Notes: generated by a model not told the origin, from the sequence alone. Numbered from the stretch's first letter, positions 39,001 to 51,609 are shown. The stretch: DNA of 64,000 bases from Todiramphus chloris collaris (GCA_025345505.1 JANVCC010000076.1:5257577-5321576), one strand, 5' to 3'. Translations and numbers: made by a program.

Positions 39001-40720
39001 AGAAAATATTTTAATTATTTCTTTCTGCGCAATTGTTAATACAGAACGTTAGAGAGAGGTATTTTATGCTCATCAACAAAATAAGACTCAAAGATGACTA
39101 AATTTTAATGAAATATTCCATTCTTTTGCTTCATCCGTGAGGATGAATTTTAGAAGTCACTTAGCAATTGAAGAAAAGGATATGCTTAGTAAACTTACAA
39201 CATACATTAAATGCACCAGCATTTAAAATCTCACTAAAATTCATTCATATATTTCAATGTCAAAATATCTATAGCTGTAATGTACATGATTTCACAGAAC
39301 TATTTTTGTTCCACTACTGTAAACAGTAAGGTGCATTAGGAGATTGTTTTCACCTTGTTTTTAAAGCCATTTGTTTAATAAGAAAAAAATAGTGTATTCA
39401 CTAAATAAAATGTTTTATCTGTAACTTCAAAGTTGCTAGCTTCTTAATAAAAAGATCCCCCGTGTTTTAAGGAAAGATTTTCACTTTAACCTTGTCCCAT
39501 CAGATATTCTAGACCTGTAGGAAAAGCCTGTTGGAACCTGTTGCTAAAAGTTTGTCTGACTGAGGAAAGAATAGCCAGCTATCTCTAAGCCAAAAGTCAA
39601 AGAAAAGGCAAAGTCCTGAAAATCTCTTTGTGTAACGTTCTTGTGCTTGTGGCTGGAAAGACCTGTCTGTATTTTTCCATTGTTTGTGTTAACAGAGATT
39701 AAAAATTAATGAATAAATTCTTTGAAGTGGAAGGATTGACAAAATGGTAATCCGATACAGGACTATTCATTTCAAATTTTCTTAGTGAAACTGAAATCGA
39801 GGCGTTTCTGGCTCTCAGTCATTGCCACATGTTGGTCATTAAAGGTGAGATGTACTGGTGTTGGTGATCCTTGACCAACCCCTCATTCCACTGCACACAA
39901 ATCAGTGTTGCAATTCTGCAGGTCACAAGAGAGGCCAGCGTATGGAGACACCAGGAGAAAGCACTAAGGCACACGACAGACATGCCTTTTACTTATCTAC
40001 AGAGGCTTTAAGGTTTTCACCAGGGATTTTTGCTACACAAAATCCCACACCACAGTATGAGGGAGGTGTGTCCCTCAAGAACTGACACCTTGTCTGAACG
40101 TAAAAAATTGTCATATGTTCTTACCCTGTTTCTCTGCTTTGCAAATTGAGAATAGGGAGAATAATTCCTTCTGCACCTCACACCATCAATACAATAAAAT
40201 ATCAACCTTAGTCCTTGGTATCCCTCTGGCACTGGCATTATTTAGCAGTTTTGTTGGAGCAGCCTGCGCAGAGAAGCCAAGGGTAGAACAGGCTGTGCGA
40301 GACTGAACTGCCTCAATTTACCTTCTGCATGAGGTTATCCTCCAGGGACAAACAGAAACATTTTAGAAAGGTTCGTTGCAGAGCAGGCATTTTGCTTGCT
40401 CTAAATTGAACTGCAACAAGATAAAATGGTGAGATGGGACAAAATAAGCAAAATATTTTGGGGAAACATCCAGGCAGTTGTAGAAGCTTTGCTGGGGTTC
40501 AAAAGCTACTGCTTTACGTTCACCGGGTTTGCAATAATGAGGAGATTTTAAAATGCACGAGGGGAAGCTTATAACAAACACTGCCTTTTTGAGCTAACCC
40601 ACAAGAGATTACACAAATTTTCCTGCAAGCGCAGTAAGTATAACTTTTGACTGTACTTGTGTAAGAAGAGGAGGTTTAGTGCCTCTTTAAAACTGGAGTG
40701 TGGCTGCTTAGTCAGTACAA

Positions 40721-40764
40721 ACTCCCCTCCCACCCCCCGCACCCCCACCCCCCCTCTCCATCCA
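40721..40764 (+). repeat. C-rich CACCC tract in CD44 promoter
   Basis: Runs of C broken by A, G and T (cccctcccaccccccgcacc and on). On the minus strand it is G-rich with several G-runs. It lies about 120 bp upstream of the inferred start site. Confidence 0.8.
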
Positions 40765-40882
40765 CTGCTGGGTAACTTTTGTTGCAATATGGGTGTGACT
40801 TTTGATGGAGCTCCCCCTCCCAGTTATGTCATTACTTCAGTTCCTTTGAATCAGAATAAAAAGTGCAGCAAACTTCAGACTC
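40722..40882 (+). promoter_or_regulatory. CD44: Putative CD44 core promoter
   Basis: Immediately upstream of CD44 exon 1 lies a C-rich tract (40721-40764) with several CACCC/GC-box-like units suited to Sp/KLF factors. It is followed by CTTTGAA at 40844-40850, a TCF/LEF-type core, and a TATA-like AATAAAAAG at 40855-40863. An initiator-like TCATTGA has its A at 40883, about 26 bases after the TATA-like T. CD44 is a known Wnt/TCF target in mammals, so the motif is plausible, but single motifs are weak evidence. CpG density here is low and no CpG island is apparent. The true start site is inferred, not seen. Confidence 0.55.
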
Positions 40883-40971
40883 ATTGACTGCAGGCTTCAC
40901 AAGCGTCGGGGCTTTTCTTCTTTCCTCAGCTTGCAAGGATCTCTTGGTTTTGCAACAGTTCTGAGGAAACA
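40883..40971 (+). other. CD44: Presumed CD44 5' untranslated leader
   Basis: If transcription starts at the initiator-like A at 40883, the leader is 89 nt and has no upstream ATG. It contains a pyrimidine tract ending in CAG (40912-40929), which resembles a splice acceptor, so some transcripts might join an upstream noncoding exon here. The 5' boundary is an inference from TATA spacing. Confidence 0.45.
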
Positions 40972-41038
40972 ATGGCCAACTTCTCCATATGGGCAACTTT
41001 TGGATTATGTTTGCTGAAGCTCTGCCTAACAGAAACAC
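40972..41038 (+). CDS. CD44: CD44 coding exon 1 (signal peptide)
   Basis: This 67-nt exon encodes the first 22 residues (MANFSIWATFGLCLLKLCLTET) plus one base of codon 23. CD44 is a type I membrane glycoprotein that binds hyaluronan and mediates cell-matrix adhesion. The hydrophobic stretch at about residues 6-20 is a signal peptide, with cleavage expected near residues 20-22. From memory of the human gene, exon 1 also has 67 coding nt and ends in phase 1, and the GLCL core is shared. The exon ends in a consensus donor, gtaagt, at 41039. The ATG is the first in the presumed leader and sits in a strong context (A at -3, G at +4). Joining its last base to exon 2 gives CAA (Gln) and an uninterrupted Link domain. 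Identification rests mainly on exon 2. Confidence 0.93.
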
Positions 41039-43135
41039 GTAAGTTTTTTTTATGAATGAAAACACTTACGGTTGCTAATATGTTTATGCTTCAGACAGCA
41101 AGAGCTCTTCTGCTAGATAGCTAACAGCTTTCTTGCGTCTATCTTTATATAAAACTTTATTATTTTTAAGAGTTATGAGAGATGCTTTAGAACTGTGACC
41201 TCAGCTGTGCTTGTCTGTAGAATCACAGAAAGCTTGTAAAGGGCAATTCCAGATCTATAAAAAAGTGAATTGTAGATCGTTAAAGTTCAGTTTGACAGTG
41301 TGACTGCTGGTACTTACCTTGCTCCCCCAGCTCTGCTTCGGACAGTAGAGAAGAGAGGGGGGATGGGGATGGACCCCCATCCCAGCATACAACAACTGCA
41401 TTCTTGAGTTTATGTGGGCTGAACTAACACTTAATACATATGGCGTTTGAACACAGCCTTACTGAACAGAAACAAAACGGCAGTGATGTGTGACTGCAAT
41501 TTGGAGAGCTTTTATACCAAGCATGCTTGTTACTGACTTCCTAAAGTTTCTCTGGGGTTGACTGAGGAGATTTTGGAACAAAAGGGATTAGAAGTGACCA
41601 CAAAATTCAGTTGTTTATTAATTAATCTTCTGTAGCTTGGTTATTGGCTTCAGATATTTGTATTTAAAAATGAAATGTTACTATAGAGAAAAAAAAAATA
41701 ATTATATGTCCAAAATGACAAAATGCCTTTGAAATTTTATATGGTGCTGGCTCAACCCTGTTTGAGGGAAATGGCCCTGCTTTTAACAGGCTCTCACTGT
41801 GACAGCAGCTGCCTCAAGGCATTTTGTGGTTAGGGATAACAATTAGGCTTCTACATTATTTTTCTACTCATCAGTTCCAGGAGTCTAACAAAATACATTT
41901 TCCATGGCCATTGTGACCCAAGGGCTCTGTGTGTGTATAGTACAGATCTCATTTGTTTTCAGCAGCAGTAGATACATCTGTAATGGTTGCAGCACTTCTT
42001 GGGTTGTGAATGGGTGTGTTGTAGTGAACAGTTCCCAGTGCATCTGTGATAGCTGAAGCAACCTCGTTGCTTCTTTTTCTATAATTGTCCATCCGTTGTA
42101 CCAAAATGCTCTTTCTAAAATCAGGTATATGGATAAAGCCCTTAGAGAAAGGGCAGGGGATCTGTAGGCAAATCAAGTATGTCTGAAAGGTGTTTAGAAC
42201 CTTGGCTTTGTCAAAGTCTGTGTGCTGTGTAAGTATTATAATTACTTGGTTACTGCCTGCTCAACTGATTTCTCCTTTGAGCTGCCAGGAGCGCCCTAAA
42301 GAAGCAGGGTCTGCACTGACTCTGGGGATAAGGTACTTTTACAGTGAAACATAGAGAAAACCCCATCTTCTAGTCTTCAGCACAGTTCCAGAAAGTATGT
42401 CAAACTTCACATATGCCCCACAGGGAAGTTTCTTTAATGGCTTAGCAAGGTCTTAGATTATGGCTACAATATGTTTCAGTTGGTATGCAGTACATTCCAT
42501 CATGACTTTGTAGTCAGTAATGAATTCAGAACAGTATTTGATGATGGTTTTATTTTCTTTTTTAAACCAGTGCTGTGTATCATAGATCAGTGCCCAGTGC
42601 TGTTGAGAAACACCTTGCCTTAAGACAAAATTGAGATCTGCTCCTGAATTTTGATCCTTTTAGTAGAGAACTTTTCAGGATCAGAAGGGACCTGGGATTA
42701 CCATTAATGTCATTACTAAAGGAAAGATGAGATATAAAGAGAAGCCAAAAAAACTTACTCATCCCGAGTTCTGTGCTGTTGTGACTGTCACTGACATGTT
42801 AGCGAGATGTAGCCATGGTATTGACATGACTTTTCTTGTCTAAGGAGCCTGGATCCAGGAAGATACAGATGCTGACATCTTGGTCAATGATAATTCTGGG
42901 GGACATTTTCCCCTGTGAGCACAATGTATTTGTAAAAATATTTCTCTCTGAGTTTTCCTTGATTTACACAGAGCAAATCCTAGACTTTTGACCTTCAAAC
43001 TTGAAGAAACTGAAATAGAAGTAGTAGTAAAGATGAAATGTTCAGGGGGAGAACGAGTCCACCAGTGAGAGGAGGGAGCTTAGCTATTAGCACTGAAAAG
43101 GTTGCCAGAGTCTCAGTATGAGAGAGGGCTCTGAG

Positions 43136-43158
43136 ACTACTACTAATACTACTACTAC
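43136..43158 (+). repeat. ACT trinucleotide repeat
   Basis: About seven ACT/ACTAAT-type units with one interruption, within CD44 intron 1. Confidence 0.8.
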
Positions 43159-45419
43159 AGTCAGGGACAAAGGAAAGGACCTGCCTGCCTCTTGGCTTAT
43201 ACATCCATCATGTAAATTGGTAAATAAAGCCATTTGAAGAAGTTTTTGTGCTAATTTATTTTCATTTAGTCCTTACAGTGTGTATCTTGGCTATATTCCC
43301 AAAGCTGCAATGTAACTAGACCTTATTGAAGTTCACTTGAACTTCCATCATTGTTTAATGGAAAGGTTATATACCTGCCCTTGAAATACTCTCACATGCA
43401 GAGCAAACAAACCATGGCAGAGGATTGTCTTGCAGTCTTTGGAGATAGGTTTTTTTGATTCTTTAGTTACTGGTGTTCACCACACTGCAGAACCATTACC
43501 TTGAAAACAGGAAGTGAGAGAAAGGCTTAATGAGGAAAGATAGCATCATACAATTGAGGAAGAACTTTTTAAACTAAATTCTTTCAAAACCACTGGTAGC
43601 TCTAACCAAGATTGAATGAAATGTTCCCTCATACCTGGTGCGTCTTTCTTTCCAGAGCAGTTCCCATGACTTCTATAGGCCAGGACTTGAAGACAGTATT
43701 AATATTGCAGTTTTAATCTAGCATGATTTAGATTAATATAAACATGCATGAGGTTCTACTGTAGCAAGAATGTGCCAGGAGGATGAGATGTCCTGAGATG
43801 CTGATAGGCAGGTATAAACAGCAGAAAGAATCATGAAGTTATTACTACTAAAATACTTGTAGAAAAGATGGGTTCTCAAGAATTTCATGAAGGTGTAAAA
43901 AAAAAAACCCTTTCATTGAAGGACAACTGCCATTTCAAATGAAACAACATAGGGAGGAGAGCAGGAAAATATAGTGAGGAAAAGTATAGATCTTGAAGGG
44001 ATGTTTAGTTGTATGGCAAAGAGCATGGTGGATTGCAGGAAGCAGATAAATTTAGTTACAAAGACAGCATGAAATCTTGAAGAATTTAAGTTAGAGAAGA
44101 AATCTGAAATGTATCCAAGCAAGAACCTATTATAAAACTCTGCAGACATTGCCTGTTATACATCTATGCAGACATTTCCACTAATTTGGATAACAAATAT
44201 CAGGAACACAAGAAAATAAATGAGGAATAAAAAAAAGACAGCAGCAGCAATCAAGTTAACGTATAATAAAAGTGGAGCCTATAGATAGGTGAAAAGTTAG
44301 AAAAATACAAAACTGTGTTGCTCACATGGCAGAGGAAAAAGTTCTGGTGATCCCTGTGGGATGTGGGTTAATTAAAAAACAAAGGGCAAATGCAAGATGG
44401 CAATGTTCTTGCCAGAGAAGAGATGGTATTCAGAGGGAGTGGCTAGACTACAGCAGTAATGAGGTTTGAAAATATGTTGCTAAGAGACATTGACTTTAAG
44501 GACAGAATAGATAAGGATAGACGAGATAAGCATCTTTAAAGGACAGTTTGGGTATTGGTCATTATGCTACTGGGTAAGAAGATGGAGTAGAAGACCTCTG
44601 GTAACTCTGTTTCTTCTTTGATGAAAGGATAATTTTAGTACTGAATGTAGTTGACTGGTAGGAGAATACAGGGGAAAAAAATGATGTAGAGCGTCTTATA
44701 TGAGAAGATAAGTCAGCCCAAGAACCTAAAAGTTTTTTTTTTTTAATTACATGCTGTCAGAAGGCTTGTCCATTGGCTTTCTGATCTTGCTTCACATTTC
44801 TGTGGATAATGCTTCACGTTATCCACTAATGGATAAGAGTTTGAAAATATAGTCAAGATAGAAGATGATGATTCTCAACTTCACATGACATGTATTCCAT
44901 TACTTACAAAATACTGATTTATTGTTTTATTGATTTATTTTTCAAAAAGAGAACCCTATGTGAGATAGTGAGGGACTGAGGGAAGGTGTTCTCCCCAACT
45001 ATCATCTCAAACTGCTTTTTTCAAGAACAAGGTTAAATGTACATAGTTACCTGTGAACTGTAACTACACAGAGAGGCTAGTCGGGACAGGAAACAAACAT
45101 TACCCACCACAGTAATCTTGCCTACTTTGAAAACAATGAAACATTGTATTGAAACAATTCACAGTGTTTAAAAAACATTTTAACTTCAGCTGGTAACTGA
45201 CAGCATGCTTTACCAAATGTCATTCTTCAGCACTAAATTGAATTGTTAGACTAGAGAAGTTCAATCTTCCAGCTGAACGCCAGCAAAGTGAGAGGAGTAA
45301 GGCAGAGGTTGGGTTTGTCATCAACACGTGTCTGATACATACATCATGGTTGCTACTAAGTGAAGCCCTCATCCACAGTCTGTTTTGTTCTCTGCCTTTA
45401 CCTTTAAGGGATTCTTTCT

Positions 45420-45920
45420 GATATATCTGGTGATTTGGGCTCTTCTTCGTGGGTTATTGACAGCTGTAGGTGTGCAGCCTGTTTGGTGTAGCTGCCCATC
45501 CTTTTCCAGACGAGACCAGAAGTTCGTCAGCTGTTAAGGAGCAGTTGTCTCCCGCTCCCAGGGAGGTACTAGTCATTTCAAAGCCATCAGACACTGTAAT
45601 TATCAATGACCATTATGGCTGCTGCTAAAACTGATGGCAGAGAAGATTGTGTCAGCCCTGAGTGTTTATCAGCTTGCTCCCCGCCAAATCACAGGCGTCC
45701 CTACAGTGGCATCAGCAGTAATATCAGTAGCAGCTGGCTGTGATTTTCCTGCTGGAGCTGACCCCACCCAGGAGACGACAGAGCAGCTCCTCATGTGAAT
45801 AAGTTTGCAGGCAGTAATGCAAAACAGCAGCTACGAGAAAGAGGGGTTTTCCGTGGAGAATCTTTTCAGTCAGACTGAAAAGTTCTGCTAATTGCAATTT
45901 AAAGTTCAAACCTCCGTGAC
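45420..45920. promoter_or_regulatory. CD44: Candidate intronic enhancer in CD44 intron 1
   Basis: This segment is GC- and CpG-richer than its surroundings and has high complexity. It contains a TAATTA homeodomain-type core (45597-45602), CAGCTG E-boxes (in gtagcagctggctg near 45727-45740) and no recognised transposon. Sequence character alone suggests a conserved noncoding element. Conservation was not tested. Confidence 0.25.
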
Positions 45921-48900
45921 TGTTTCCTCCCTAATGAAACCTGCAGTCGTTTTTGGAGTCTGTGCTTACAATTAAGAACATAATTGAACTCTCTTTTGTA
46001 TGCGCTGGCTTTGGGACTTTCCAGTTCCTCTACATGACAACACTGGCTGCCTTATATGAGGCAGCAATCTTATTTCAGTACAATAACCTTCAACCCTCGC
46101 AGTGGGGGGTGGGGGGGGAACAAAAAACCACAGAAAATAGTTGAAGAATAATCTATGATTTTAGCAATCACTAAGCTCAAGCAGCCATGCCAATTCAAAG
46201 TAAAAATCACAAAGATCTGAATTTTACTTACAGTTTGACAAATACATTGCTTCACTTTTTTCTTTCCTTCTCTTGATGACTGAGCTAGGCTGAGTAGCTG
46301 GAAGCTCTAAGAGACTGTGTTGTGTCTTTGACAAGACAAAAAAAAAAGGAAAAAGAAGAAAAAAAAAGTCAGACACAGAGCAGCTGTGGTAAAAATTCTG
46401 TCTCTGTTTCTGCTAATGATACTGTTCCAAAAGCAATGTGAGATGGTTATAAAAGAGGTTGCCAGGGTACAGGCTGACAGCTGCCTAGGAAAAGGGCATT
46501 AGCCAGCGATCATCAGCTACACAGTTAATGCCTGTTTTACTAAATAGCTGCTTTCGTAAATAAGCAGCTGCCCATGGCAGAATGTATAATAGTAAAAAAA
46601 TCTGCTGTGACATAGCTTTTGTTGATTATATATGTCTCACAGTGGCAACGTGTTAGCAAAACAGGTTCTCAGAAGTGTATTTCCCTAGGGGGCTTTTTTA
46701 TTGTTATTTTTGTTAATGGATAGATGTCTGTAAAGAAGCAGGGTGTGGTATGTGTGGGTAGATGTAATTAATATTTTCTTGCAGCATTCCCATACAGAAG
46801 TGAAAGGTTAACTGAAGCTCAGCATATGGTCTATGGCCACCCAGGACCCTGTGGGCAGGTGTGAGTGAGCTCTGCGCAGGCAGCAAGCAAGCTCCTTTCC
46901 AAGTCAGGGTCTAAAAGTCAAGCACCAGCCTTAAATTGGCATCTTCTCTGAGAGAATATATCTTGGCACCAGGGAGGCTTATCAACAAGGGATTGGTATC
47001 ACACTTGCCAGAGCAGCATGACTGCAGAGAGAACACAAAGCCCACATGCCCACTCAAAACAGACTAAGCAAGCTGGCAGCTACTCTTTCTACAGCGTCTA
47101 AATACAATAGTTTAACAATGCCATAGGAGTGACTGTGATGCTAGTGATTAGTCGTTTACCTCCTCTTTGATATCAGCCGATGCATATCTGACAGATTAGA
47201 TGGAGTATCCCTACAGCAGAATGAGGAGTCTAAGGTAGTGATACAGTACATCACTGCTAGGGGCAGCCAGGTCTTCCCAGCTCCATCATGGTGCTTTGGG
47301 TGAAGCTTCTGCACAAGGAACACGGAATAGTTAACTGAGCAGGTTCAAGTGAAAGTAGTATTTGCCAATTATAAAGAAACATGATTCATTAAGAAAGAAG
47401 ACACTGAGGATGAGGCCTTAACTCACCTTAATATTTTGCTTCCACTCCCTTCCCTATTCTTCCTCCTCCTCCCTGGTTAGGTGTTCTCCATTAATTTACA
47501 TGTCCTTTCCCTTTTCCATCAGTCACTCAGGCATGTAAGTGTAGGGGAAAAAAAAAGAAAAAAAAGCCTCTTTTGCTAATGCGTTTTCATATTTATAAAT
47601 ATAGGGCTTTATTCTCTGTTCCTATACATTGCTTATGCATAAAGTCGACATACAGGAACATTTAGAACATGGAAGTGAAATAATGAATTCTGTTCAAATC
47701 AATTTCTCCAGTAGCAGTGCTATAAAAAGAAGATAAAACTTTCTTCCTCTGACAGTTTTATCCTGTTTGCTTGTGTGTACTATCTATACACACACTGAAG
47801 ACTGACAGCTGTTTTCAGTTCAGTAGAACTTGGCATCTGTTAGACAACAGCAAATGCAAAGTGTAATTTCCTTTAAAAGTTCTTATGCAAGACTTACCTC
47901 TTTATGATTAGGGAGTTTCACAAATAAGAACTGACTTAAATCTTTTGTCCTCCCGTAAAACTTAACACTTCTTTAGGCTCAAGAACTTTAAAATTCATTT
48001 AATAATTAACTGAAGAATGATGTCTTAAGTTTAGTCAAGTTTCTCTCCTGTTTGAAGCAATACTTCTTAGTCATAACTATTAGCTATCTTCTTGAAATCT
48101 TAGAGGCGTTTGTACACAAAGGCTTGATACTCTGGGAAAGTTGAGTGCTGAGAGACATAAAATTACCCAGAAAGTTAGAAAAGGCACCAAGAATAGACAC
48201 ACTGTCTCTAACGTGAACGTGGGCCACATGGTCGAGATGCTAGAAGGCCATGTGGCCAGAACTTTACAAGTCCAGAGAAGTTTGAGTGTCACTGTGCAGC
48301 AACTATGTGTATCCAGGTGACACCCAGGTATATATTTTAAATGTCTTCTTTTGAACAAGTCTTTTGTTTCTCACACCTATTTCCTGTTTTCCCCACTAAT
48401 CCATCTGTCTCTCTGGGATATCTGCCTGAAGCAGTCCAATAAAACTGATAGACTCCTGTCAGCCTGGGTCTGTGATAGAAGATTATATCCACTTACTGCC
48501 TGAGAATGACTTACTGTCATTGTGCTTAACATCAGGCTAATAGGTCAGGAGCAGCCAGTGACTTCAGAAGGTTGGTATTAACAAAATACCACTCTTAAAT
48601 TGCACTAGCAAGAGTCACTATGTTCTTGGAAGGAGAAAAGCCTCTTCTAGCACAGAAAATAAAAATACTTTTCTTGAAATCTCATACTGACTTGAGCTCT
48701 AAACTCTTAAACTGTGCATTTCCTGAACGTAACAAAATAATTTTATAGTCTACAGAATATAGATACTGGCTGGTACCAGTTCATTATAGACAAACAGCTA
48801 TCCAATTCACAGTTCCTGTATTAAAAGCAGAAACAGGCAGATGTTGTAAGGTTGTGAGACACCTTCCCATGGTGACTGCCTAGAGAGAAGCTTCTTTGAA

Positions 48901-51152
48901 AAACTGCAGAAAACCATTTGCTTACTGTTGTGTAAACAGTTGCAGAGCTCTTCTCAGAGTATGTATGGTGATTTTTGTGTCTCCAGACACTACTTGTAGA
49001 TAAGTCCTATTCTTTCTTTTTCTTATGCCTGTATTTTCTGACTGCTTGTTGAGTGAGAAAAGATTGCAGTGGTTTTGCTTTATTTCCTCAACAACTCTTT
49101 GACCTGCCAACTCTCAGACATTATTTAGTAGGGGTATATAGCTCATGTTCACAGTGAACAGAGCACAGCTTTAACTGACTTTTAAAACAGTGAACAGAGG
49201 CAATCTTAGAGCATCATGAAAGGGTAAGACCAGCACAGTTACTCATTTTTTTTCAGAGCATCCGTAGGCAGAAGTGCTAGACAGCATTTTCTATCTCTGT
49301 GGGTTCATGTGGATTAGAGAAAAGCCCTATTGTCCTGTTTTCCAGGAGGAGGCATATCCTGTTACTTAGAGATTATTAAGACCGTTGGCTGAATCCATAT
49401 TTGTTTTCTGTTAATGCTCCATCGAGAGTATATTTTTATCCATGTAGTTCATATAACAAGTAGTTTGTGTTTCTTTCTGGAGCTGGAGACCTTTTTTCTT
49501 CTTGCGTATTTCCTAACAACAATTATTTGTATACATGTGAGTGAGGGCTGGCTTTATGCTAAATTAGTGCAGAATAGACAATATATTACATACAGAACAA
49601 TGCAAGACTGGGCAAATGTTGCAACAGTGCCCTTAAAGATCAGTGGAATTTCTATGCATTTTTTGTTTCCATTTGCAACTGAATCAATTCTTTAATTAAT
49701 TTCCTTTGCTGAGTAAAAGAGGAAATGTTAAAAAACCTCTCTCTACCTGTCTAGGTTACCCTTCAAAATAAAACATAGGCATTATTTTCTTCAATTGCTT
49801 CTCTGTTGTCACAATCCCATTTAAAAAAAGTCTTGGTCTCAGCTAGGGGGTTTATTATTCAATGGTTATTATCCATTAATAACCTACAAGATTGTTTATT
49901 GATAACATCTGTTTGATGATACATGTCCACATACTCAAAGCTCAAGGTGGACATCAGTAACAAAATGCAGTTGTGTTTCCTCAGCATACAACACCCTAAA
50001 CATCTGAACATCAACGTATGTCTGAGACGTATTTCTTTGACTTATCACCAGGTGGATTCTTCCGAGTACTGTAAAAGAAAAACTTGAATTCTTCTAGAAA
50101 GAGATTTTATATCTTACACTTTCTCAGTGTATCGCTTCAGATACAGGTGGTGTCTCTGACGAGATTTTGTTCTCTGCAGTATTTCTTGTTCTTGCGTTAC
50201 ATGGAGTTCACGTAAATATTACATTTGGTCTAGAGGGGGTTACTTTCTTAGCTGTTGTGTTTCATCAACACATTCAGCACAGCTGGAATCAGGCTGAGTC
50301 TGTATAAATTACCATAGATCTTGCAGAGTAAAGATGATCCCAGCTTACGAGAAAGCGGAAAGCGAGAAAGCTGATAGCGGACAATAATAACTAGGGGGTT
50401 CTGTAGCCCTTTGGAAGTCAGTGACTTTATCCCCACCTCAAAGGCAGGGAAACAGACAGAAAGCAAAATAAGTCACCCAGCAATGTAGCTGTAAATAGGA
50501 CATTTTCTCTTAAGTCCCAGCCTGATGTTCCATCAACAAGATTAGTGCCTCTTTTGTTTGAATTTCAGAAAGCAGCTATGGTTTCACATACAGGGCAATT
50601 TCAGCTGAAATAAGCATGATTATTTATAAGAAAAAGGTTCTTGTGCAAACATCCTTCTACTGGTGCAAGAAGAGAATAAGAGTACAGAGGACTGGAGCAT
50701 TCTCTGGAAAGCTGTTCTCTTAAAAACAGGAAACTCTCTTCAGTTACTGTTTAGTAATCCATCATTGAGCTTGGCTGTGCAGTCATTACTTCATCTGGAC
50801 AGTGAGAAAATACTCTTTATGAGTAAGAGCTAAATATTTTCCTAAATTTTGAAACACCCTTACAATCCATTGTTTGCAGACCTGCACTGAATTTATTAGC
50901 TCTATGAATTAAGTACTTTAGCCGACTTTATTACTCATAGTGCTCAGGTCATGCCACTTTATCAACACCAGTCACAATCATATTACTGTTGACTCACAGA
51001 AATTGCAACACAACATATTAACACCTTTTTTCCATCCCTGATATGATACAAATACATCCACAATGATAGCCATAGCAACACGTTCGTGTCCTAATTGAAA
51101 ACTGTCTTTTGCTTTTTAACTTACTGGTTTGTTATCTTGAGTTGATTGCTGT

Positions 51153-51206
51153 ATTGGGAGATATCCCAATATTGGGAGATATTGTTGAATTGGGACATAT
51201 CCCAGT
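51153..51206 (+). repeat. 18-bp minisatellite, three copies, quasi-palindromic
   Basis: Units start at 51153, 51171 and 51189, each opening ATTGGGAGATAT or ATTGGGACATAT. Copies one and three end in CCCAAT or CCCAGT, so each is a near-palindrome (ATTGGG...CCCAAT). Confidence 0.9.
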
Positions 51207-51284
51207 ATCTCCCATCCTTCCAGAGCAAATAGTTTTAGTGTTTCCAGAGTTGATATAGTAAAGTGCGTCCAAGACATGCTTTCA

Positions 51285-51312
51285 GATCTATACACAATGG
51301 GATCTATACACA
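51285..51312 (+). repeat. Short tandem duplication beside CR1
   Basis: GATCTATACACA occurs at 51285-51296 and again at 51301-51312. The second copy ends within a few bases of the truncated 5' edge of the CR1 fragment. Confidence 0.85.
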
Positions 51313-51315
51313 CTG

Positions 51316-51609
51316 CTCTTGTCAGTGATGTTCAATGATAGGACAAGGGGCAATGGGTGCAAGCTGGAACATAGGAGTTTCCATGTAAACATAAGGGGAA
51401 ACTTTTTCACGGTGAGGGTGACAGAGCACTGGAACAGGCTGCCCAGATAGGTTGTGGAGTCTCCTTCTCTGGAGACATTCAAAACCAACCTGAATGTGTT
51501 CCTGTTTGACCTAATCTAGGTGATCCTGCTCTGCCAGGGAGGTTGGACTAGATGATCGTTTGAGGTCCCTTCCAACCCCTAATATTCTGTGATCCTGGGA
51601 TTCTGTGAC
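51316..51609 (+). mobile_element. CR1 LINE 3'-end fragment in CD44 intron 1
   Basis: About 294 bp of CR1 in + orientation (sense to CD44). It reads gtcagtgatgttcaatgata, gacaaggggcaatgggtgca, aggctgcccagataggttgt and ggtcccttccaacccctaat, ending attctgtgatcctgggattctgtga. It is 5' truncated directly next to small tandem duplications (51153-51312). Confidence 0.92.

Larger units (their letters stand above)
21707..40720. other. 19-kb intergenic stretch upstream of CD44
   Basis: No gene, CR1 or LTR is recognised. It holds a 38-bp exact direct repeat (26451 and 27349), a 20-bp palindrome (28650-28669), an AGGTCA cluster (31092-31123), a bulged hairpin (32149-32207), a 12-bp tandem pair (32934-32957), a purine-rich tract (35872-36024) and a C10 run (36283-36292). 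In mammals the upstream neighbour of CD44 is PDHX, and I see no PDHX exon here. Confidence 0.6.

Noticed and set aside
40657-40887. 76-codon open frame spanning the CD44 promoter
   Set aside because: Pro/Thr-rich text comes from the C-rich tract. It ends before the CD44 ATG and has no independent support.
41218-41240. Possible CR1 end (tagaatcacagaaagc)
   Set aside because: Only about 12 bases resemble a CR1 terminus and the adjoining sequence does not continue the homology.
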